From the NCBI GenBank assembly GCA_014905825.1, contig JACGCN010000038.1, positions 1 to 64,000 of the forward strand: 64,000 nt of DNA, in the 5' to 3' direction. A program made the position numbers and the translations under genes. The notes under the pieces were generated by a model. That model had not been told where the DNA came from. It did not search any database and worked only from the letters and a program-made list of their open reading frames with translations. Origin of the DNA: Lyophyllum atratum (taxonomy: Eukaryota > Basidiomycota > Agaricomycetes > Agaricales > Lyophyllaceae). Positions 59,101-64,000 of this stretch are shown here, in pieces. Within the stretch, counting starts at the first letter, position 1. Each line of letters begins with the position of its first letter.

Positions 59101-60535
59101 ATGGGTGTATGATTTAAAAATAGATGGAGAGGGAAAGCTGGTGAAGAGACGAGCAAGAGGTGTGGTGAAGGGGTTTACACAGAAGCTGGGGGAACACTAC
59201 TACGAGTCGTTCGCCGCCGTAGTCAGGTACGAGTCAGTCCGTATGCTTTTTGCCTTGGCTGCCTCGAAAGGTCTCAGGTTGCATCTGGTCGACGTTGTCG
59301 GCGCATTCCTCAACGCTGAACCCCAGGGCGACAACTACCTCGAGATCCCAGAAGGTTTTGAAAACCACTACTCCATCCCCAACGTCGACACGGTTCTCAA
59401 GATGAACTTAAACCTCTACGGCACGATGGACGGCGCCAACAACTGGGCCCGTCTCCTAAACAATACATTCCTCGAGCTTGGCCATCGTCAATCAAAGGCC
59501 GACCCCTGCATGCGCATCCAATACACTAACGACGGTGGCTCCTCTATCACGGCAACATACACTGACGACATGACCGTCGCATCATCTACTACAGCCGCGG
59601 AGAACCAAACCGTCGAGGAGATGAAGGGGAAGTACGAGCTCACGGACCACGGACGCCCAGACATCGTACTCGGCATGGGCATCATTCATCACCCCTCCGG
59701 CGACATCTCTATCCACCAAAAGCCCCTCATCATAAAGACCCTCACGGAGTTCGATATGCTTAACTGTAATCCCAAGTACACGCCACTTCCCCCTTCCTTA
59801 AACCTAACCGACTCTCAACCAAAACCCATCCCGGCAGAGGACGCTTTCTTCATGGGCGATAAGGCATACCACAAGGCGTGTGGGATGTTTAACCACCTTG
59901 CGAACGGAACGCGCCCTGACATCGCGTTCTCGGTCATGCTTCTCATGCGTTACGCATCAGACCCTCGCCCAATCCACTGGCGCCTCGTCCTCCACCTCCT
60001 AGCATACCTTAAGGCCACTACCAACCTCGTCATTACATACCGAAAAGGCTCGGATGTCAAGCCATACGGTTATACCGACTCGTCATATGCGGACGACCCA
60101 GAGACACGTAAATCATCGGCGGGCTACGTTTTTATCTCTGGGAAAGCCGCCGTCGGATGGAAGGCCAAAACTCAACAACGGGTTAGCACCTCAACTGGAG
60201 AAGCGGAGTATATTGGGGTCTACGAAGCTGGGAAGCAAGCGATGTGGATGCGCTCGTGGTATAACGAGCTGGACGTATTCTTCGACCTCCCAATCACCAC
60301 CTACTGCGACAACGAGGCGGCTATCATCTTAGCGAAGAACGCCAGTGGCCATTCGAAAATTAAACACATCGCCATGAAGACGCACTGGATTCGCGAGGTC
60401 GTCGAACGTGGGGAGGTTCGCATCGAGCCCGTATCATCCGAGGATAACGTCGCCGACTTGTTCACCAAGTCACTTCCTCGTCCAAAGCTCGAGCGCTTTA
60501 TCAAAATGATGGGTATGGAATTTCTAGACATTTAA
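56117..60535 (+). CDS. Ty1/copia Gag-Pol polyprotein
   Basis: 1472 residues from ATG 56117. A Gag-like N-terminus is followed by a zinc knuckle at about 291-307 (CSNIANCGKIGHLIADC, with five rather than two residues between the first Cys pair). Protease active site DSG is at about 398. The integrase HHCC zinc module (WHRRFAHFG...CEDC) spans about 535-571. The integrase catalytic triad is at about D597, D663 and E699, with the expected D-35-E spacing. Reverse transcriptase starts at about 988 (IRTIKTRWVYDLK) with its YTDD box at about 1148. RNase H has YTDSSYADD and STGEAEYIG, ending ADLFTKSLPRPK. No stop or frameshift, so probably functional. It performs reverse transcription and integration of the element. 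Confidence 0.97.
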   Translation: MSPSSTLPLITLPEVDKLRGHENYPAWRTLMEIHGKPKGLLKYWKNKINIPIGAELPSDSEGEEEDGETESSPATPSIVVTPATDTEPKPTPLHSTTPSVLEYELRESVALSSILANIADITGSGINSHGTSHAAWALLKDQYGRTTDRARNMREDALAACRLEDGGKVAGEDGHIERMRTLRKRANDAGAGINDARFITKLLDSFPESWDPVVTPMYSEESLSTVIMNLTAHAEKLTMRESKSKKTPPAADAVRALEATVLALQAEIKGFRSNSSNRGGSTNPNKAHLKCSNIANCGKIGHLIADCFQLGGGKAGQYPHWWQGKRTAPAAIASANMATASTTMDGPVESGTHYALSASIDMDEILKLIEENAPVEQKVALAAAENPNSWTSTASVADSGCTTYFFKDRSFFSAYTALKEVVGQSSKKGANFSVLGIGSVEMKVIHDKKEHTLVFNGALHAPDVTANLISISKLDLAGWDVVFGGQRVRFFKNKEEIFTGTLKNGLYLVAGSFVTTIPTALTARSLRSPSDIATWHRRFAHFGTARIVDAAKLVDGLDIVKREMLGQCEDCILGNQKRRPYDDDVSAKREVLELTNIDIFGPTRTPSTGGALYAMKFHDSGSSHRRTFFLQNRQAETTLYALETYKLESEKVTGKVMIYIRTDNAPEFKSHLWAEYMRSHGLKFVPTAPYSSSSNGTAERSIGVTTGAVRTMLLDAGMAAKWWAEAWGFADVVENLLPSARHPGVIPEERWTGRRQDVGHIRVWGCVAYVHVPSEKGGGKLADRGQKGRLIGIEGRGIYRVLIPETNQIIRSRNVRFEEGIGHRTLTAEGEYPVDNDEDMDLSFLEVAPTSVATTPAAHAPTAQPPGPDPIPESVRTRISRPRIVYPPATRRSSRLAEQNLEPLKDTEDAPIVDETINIVEDSDEEDLHAALSAGLDIPSEPLNRFVPQTFHEAFDLSRRHLWFPPMEKEIGRWDDRGVVSPVPRPPGIRTIKTRWVYDLKIDGEGKLVKRRARGVVKGFTQKLGEHYYESFAAVVRYESVRMLFALAASKGLRLHLVDVVGAFLNAEPQGDNYLEIPEGFENHYSIPNVDTVLKMNLNLYGTMDGANNWARLLNNTFLELGHRQSKADPCMRIQYTNDGGSSITATYTDDMTVASSTTAAENQTVEEMKGKYELTDHGRPDIVLGMGIIHHPSGDISIHQKPLIIKTLTEFDMLNCNPKYTPLPPSLNLTDSQPKPIPAEDAFFMGDKAYHKACGMFNHLANGTRPDIAFSVMLLMRYASDPRPIHWRLVLHLLAYLKATTNLVITYRKGSDVKPYGYTDSSYADDPETRKSSAGYVFISGKAAVGWKAKTQQRVSTSTGEAEYIGVYEAGKQAMWMRSWYNELDVFFDLPITTYCDNEAAIILAKNASGHSKIKHIAMKTHWIREVVERGEVRIEPVSSEDNVADLFTKSLPRPKLERFIKMMGMEFLDI

Positions 60536-60550
60536 TCCTAACTACGGATT

Positions 60551-60559
60551 CAGGGGGAG
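60551..60559 (+). other. Polypurine tract
   Basis: CAGGGGGAG immediately precedes the LTR, where plus-strand priming occurs in LTR elements. It is repeated at 61061-61069 in the duplicated tail. Confidence 0.7.
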
Positions 60560-60810
60560 TGTTCGAGAGAATCCTACGTACTCTAGATAGATTTACTTCC
60601 GTTTCGTTTACTTATGTTTGCCCCTACCTACAATTTTCCCTCGACATTCGCTCCTGCACACCTCAGCCGTTTACCCTAACGTCTGAGGTGTGTACTTCCT
60701 ATTATATTTCATCTAACTACTTACTGATTATATCTACCTAGTACTTACACTACGTCTGACAGGTAGATACATAATCTAAGCCGTTTACCCTAACGTCTGA
60801 GTACTTACAC
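60560..60810 (+). repeat. Internal LTR, 3' truncated
   Basis: Matches the first 251 bp of the 5' LTR and breaks off at GAGTACTTACAC, losing the last 11 bp. The next bases are a second copy of the RNase H coding end. Confidence 0.93.
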
Positions 60811-61069
60811 CGACTGCGACAACGAGGCGGCTATCATCTTAGCGAAGAACGCCAGTGGCCATTCGAAAATTAAACACATCGCCATGAAGACGCACTGGAT
60901 TCGCGAGGTCGTCGAACGTGGGGAGGTTCGCATCGAGCCCGTATCATCCGAGGATAACGTCGCCGACTTGTTCACCAAGTCACTTCCTCGTCCAAAGCTC
61001 GAGCGCTTTATCAAAATGATGGGTATGGAATTTCTAGACATTTAATCCTAACTACGGATTCAGGGGGAG
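60811..61069 (+). repeat. Duplicated end of pol plus purine tract
   Basis: Repeats 60301-60559, from the RNase H CDNEAA region through the stop codon and purine tract, at an offset of exactly 510 bp. With the internal LTR it forms one extra tandem unit. Confidence 0.93.
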
Positions 61070-61331
61070 TGTTCGAGAGAATCCTACGTACTCTAGATAG
61101 ATTTACTTCCGTTTCGTTTACTTATGTTTGCCCCTACCTACAATTTTCCCTCGACATTCGCTCCTGCACACCTCAGCCGTTTACCCTAACGTCTGAGGTG
61201 TGTACTTCCTATTATATTTCATCTAACTACTTACTGATTATATCTACCTAGTACTTACACTACGTCTGACAGGTAGATACATAATCTAAGCCGTTTACCC
61301 TAACGTCTGAGTACTTACACTACGTCTGACA
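61070..61331 (+). repeat. 3' LTR (262 bp)
   Basis: Same length and, by eye, same sequence as the 5' LTR, with the full CTGACA end. It is followed by the second target-duplication copy. Confidence 0.95.
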
Positions 61332-63321
61332 TCCGCAATCGCCACAGCAAGCGCCATAGTATGTGCACCCAAAATCTCGGGACACACAGACAAGTCCGCG
61401 ATTCTCAAACCCTCTGTGCCGTGCACCCTCAACTCATCATCAACCACACCAGGCTTCACGTCATCAATAGCGCCCATACGGCACGAACACGAATAATGAT
61501 ACGTCGTGCGGCAGGTTTCTCGGACGAACACATCAATATCGGCATCCGAGTTGGACGCGGGAAGCATGGGCGATGGTTCAAGAGGGTACTTTTCTGTTTT
61601 CATCTCCTCTGCGATGCGCATGGCCAAGCGAACGCCTTTCCTGATCTTGACAATGTCTTCTGGGTCGGTGAGGAAGCCCAGTTCGACTTTCGGACGCATG
61701 TAGGGATCTGCTGAGCGGAGGCGAACGGACCCGACAGACTGTGGACGCAGAAGGCAGACCATGAGCGTGAAGGCACCAGCAGGCGGGGAGTAATCGGGAT
61801 TGCCTCGAATGGGCATGGGCGTGATCTCGATGTCGGGTACATTCTCGGGAACGGATGCGTCGAGGTCGCGAGGCGTCAGCGTCAGGAGTTCGCCCTTGTC
61901 GTTCAGCAGACGGGAGGGAAGGAACATAGCGAGGTGGACGAAAGGCTCGCTCATGAGGCCTCTTCCTGCGATGAGATACTTGAAGATTTCGACCACAGCC
62001 ATCCATGGTTTCTGAAGGAGTATGTGCATTGAGTCTTCGAGCGGGTTATCCCAGATCAAAGGAACACTTATGTGGTCTTTCTGAAAGGGCATCAGGAGGG
62101 ATGAAAGAATCATTGATCTTAACGTACAAGGTTGCTGCCTACACCTGGACTGTCGACGACAACCGTGATACCTTGAGAGCGTAAGTGACCTGCGGGACCA
62201 ACACCACTACGGCAAATTAGATTTAGTGATATGATGTAGACGTAACGACCAACCTGAGCAAAAGCAATTGAGGTGTTCCGAGAGCACCAGAGCAAAGGAT
62301 TATCTCCTCACGGGCCTGGGCAAAGTGATAGCTGCCAGGAGCTTTCAAATCCGAGCTAGCGAACTTGACGCCAGTGGCCCGTGGACTTCCATCCTCTGAC
62401 CTATCAAAGAGAATCTGCGCGACAAGAGTGTTTGCACAGATCTTCAGATGTTTCTTGCGAGAGTTTGCGACAGCTGAAGGCAAAAATGAGTGGAAGGTTG
62501 AGGAGCGTCTCATATTTCTGTCGATTACGACGTCCAGAGTTGAGCAGCTGACGGAGGGTGTGGACGGGATATTGAAGTCATCCACACTTGGGATACCTAG
62601 AGACGCGGCGGCATTTCGAGCACTACGCATCACGATGAGACTACGACGGTGTACGTGGGGAAAAACTCACTGGGAGAGACATTGCCATGGCGGCGACGGA
62701 AACGTTTGGTTCTCCCATGGCCCTAGAGCATCAGTTCAGCGCTCTTGCTAGACACTCGGAAACCTCGGGATGCTACTGACCTGAGTCGCCCCGGAATGGG
62801 GATTTAGGTTGGCTAAGGGATTTCGGCAGCATCTTTTGGTAGCTCCAGGCAGCGTGACCGAGATCTCGCCAATGGTTGTAGTCCCCTGGAACTCCACGCG
62901 TGTAGAGCATAGCGTTGACGCGAGAGCCACCTCCGAGCACCTCGGCGGAGAGGAGTGTGACTTCACGGTTATTCGCCTGGACGAGTGGTTCTGCTTTTGA
63001 CTGTCTCGCTAACGAATCCTGTTCGTACACATTTCCGGAGATCATTGGCACGGCATTAGCCCAACTGTCCGCAACGGGACCACGTTCGATGAGGAGGACA
63101 GTGGTCGAGACGTTTTTGCTTAGACGCGCTGCAAGACAGCATCCTGCCGTTCCACCTTTAGCCAGAACGTGATGATATTAGCAGGCAGAGAGTATGAACA
63201 TGAGATGCGCCTTACCTCCGACGACGATATAGTCGTATGTGAAAGAGTCGATATCGTTGAGGTCCGGAGTACCCACGTCGCTGGGCTTCAGCTCAGGATA
63301 GGAAGGGGAGAATGGCCACAT
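61295..63321 (-). CDS. GMC-family FAD oxidoreductase, C-terminus replaced by LTR sequence
   Basis: FAD-dependent alcohol/choline/aryl-alcohol oxidase-like enzyme. Exons 63321-63216, 63155-62781, 62722-62671, 62622-62254, 62206-62128 and 62080-61295 join in frame to 588 residues. Motifs: N-terminal dinucleotide-binding DYIVVGGGTAGCCLAARLS with LIERG, the GMC signature LGGGSRVNAMLYTRG, CSGALGTPQLLLLSGVGP, and the C-terminal block TYHYSCSCRMG...RVHGTEGLRIADLSV with EILGAHTMALAVAIA. The usual catalytic His-Xaa-Xaa-His/Asn pair falls in this last block (HYSCS and GAHTM). After AVAIA the reading enters the LTR and ends DVRRSVSTQTLG. The original 12 or so codons are at 55732-55773. The enzyme may still fold. 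No signal peptide is evident after MWPFSPSYPE. Substrate unknown. Confidence 0.92.
61332..61336. repeat. Target-site duplication, right copy
   Basis: TCCGC, identical to 55769-55773. On the reverse strand it is GCGGA inside the AIAE codons of the GMC oxidoreductase gene. Confidence 0.9.
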
Positions 63322-63870
63322 TCAAGTTGTGCGCAAGAGATGAGGTCCGTAAACTGCGACGCTCAGTCTCAAGCTGCTGGCAGATCTGAGATGAGTTGAG
63401 CATCATGAACATTTTGCTTCTGCACGTTAAGAAATGAATCATGATCAATAGCCTGCGAGGGTGATAAGAAGGCGTCCACATCTGGCTTGAATGGGTTGCC
63501 GGTATCTGCCGGCCCTATTTCTCCGCTGATCTGTCAAGATTATTTGCTTGCCACTTGCACAGGTACTTGCTCAGACGATACTCGACTCCAACGATGCGGT
63601 GCAAAGTTCTTGATCGTTGAATATCGACCAATGTGCGGTGGGCGGCAATCTGCCAAGAATGCAAGGCCCATCTGATTCATGGCTTTGTGGATCATCATGT
63701 TGACGTTCAAATCAACCCTTGTTCTGATTCATTCAGCTTGAAGTTTCGGGACGAAAAATAGCAGTGGGCACCCTACTTAAAAAGCAGCAATGAAAGCACC
63801 GGGGTACCTTCAACTCAAGACCAGCTGTGTTCGCAACTTGTCTAAACATTCAACCTGACTTTCAGCGTCC
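63322..63870. other. Intergenic between divergent GMC gene and the right-edge gene
   Basis: About 550 nt holding two promoters. A run CTACTTAAAAAGCAG about 100 nt before the ATG at 63871 may act as a TATA-like element. No coding frame is supported. Confidence 0.45.
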
Positions 63871-64000
63871 ATGTCAACCTTTACTCCTGCCAATTCTACA
63901 GTGATCATCCCGCCGCCACCACCACCGGGAATGAACTACATCGAGGTGATCCGGCCATCTCTCAATATCCTCATCTTGTGTGGGTCGTGGACCTCAGCAT
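63871..64000 (+). CDS. 5' end of an unidentified gene (partial)
   Basis: ATG 63871 opens a frame to the window end: MSTFTPANSTVIIPPPPPPG, then MNYIEVIRPSLNILILCGSW. A Pro run is followed by a hydrophobic stretch. The sequence is too short to identify. Support is the good ATG context (GCGTCCATGTC), the open frame and the TATA-like element upstream. Confidence 0.45.
   Translation, partial: MSTFTPANSTVIIPPPPPPGMNYIEVIRPSLNILILCGSWTSA

Larger units (their letters stand above)
55774..61331 (+). mobile_element. Complete Ty1/copia LTR retrotransposon with 3' tandem duplication
   Basis: Boundaries are set by 262-bp LTRs starting TGTTCGAGAG and ending CTGACA, and by a perfect 5-bp target duplication. 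The order is LTR, possible primer-binding site, one Gag-Pol frame, purine tract, LTR (3' truncated), a second copy of the end of pol, purine tract, LTR. Protein order (protease, integrase, reverse transcriptase, RNase H) places it in Ty1/copia. The outer LTRs look identical by eye and the frame is open, so insertion was recent and the element may be active. Confidence 0.96.

Noticed and set aside
60559..60741. Small frame inside LTRs, repeated at 61069-61251 and in the 5' LTR
   Set aside because: LTR sequence without independent coding support.
1..64000. CRISPR arrays, bacterial operons, rRNA or tRNA genes
   Set aside because: No regularly spaced repeats or rRNA blocks; no tRNA cloverleaf with a TTCRANNC box was found by eye. 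A tRNA scan would be decisive.

Overview
The window looks like nuclear DNA of a basidiomycete fungus, most likely an Agaricomycete. Genes are intron-rich with short GT-AG introns of about 45-80 nt. Recognisable families include a DUF6535 membrane protein, MYND-finger and arrestin-fold proteins, a ZNFX1-like helicase, and an expanded family of small P-loop GTPases. No database search was possible. Calls rest on translations, motifs and splice junctions that keep frame when joined by hand.

Left part (1-33 kb), mostly housekeeping: the 5' end of a ZNFX1-like helicase leaving the left edge (-), COX5 (-), GIS2/CNBP zinc-knuckle protein (-), RPN8 (-), a complete helicase paralogue (+), a DUF6535 protein (-), SCD6/LSM14 (+), a MYND-finger protein (-), CUS1/SF3B2 (+), an arrestin-fold protein (+), HSF1 (-), a Zn2Cys6-like regulator (-), a doubtful small coding piece (-) and dephospho-CoA kinase CAB5 (-). 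These act in respiration, mRNA biology, proteasome function, splicing, heat-shock control and CoA synthesis and do not form one pathway.

Middle part (33.3-55.3 kb), the most unusual region: an array of eight related GTPase genes holding eleven GTPase domains. Five genes are on - and three on +, meeting head-to-head near 46 kb. Three genes (33.5-35.4, 36.1-38.0 and 46.8-48.8 kb) carry two GTPase domains in tandem; five carry one. Each domain has its P-loop on its own 34-nt exon. In four of the five single-domain genes the last intron ends exactly at a stop codon, at the place where two of the two-domain genes splice onto a linker exon leading to the second domain. Several copies share a promoter block of about 80 nt, which suggests co-regulation. 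The array also holds a decayed F-box/LRR-like gene and duplicated intergenic DNA. It looks like a fast-evolving accessory gene family; its function is unknown.

Right part (55.3-64 kb): an apparently intact Ty1/copia retrotransposon (55774-61331) with 262-bp LTRs, a 1472-codon Gag-Pol frame and a perfect 5-bp target duplication. It sits inside the last codons of a GMC oxidoreductase gene (-), so that gene now ends in LTR sequence and its original tail is stranded 5.6 kb away. The 3' end of the element carries a 510-bp tandem duplication. A partial gene (+) starts at 63871 and leaves the window.
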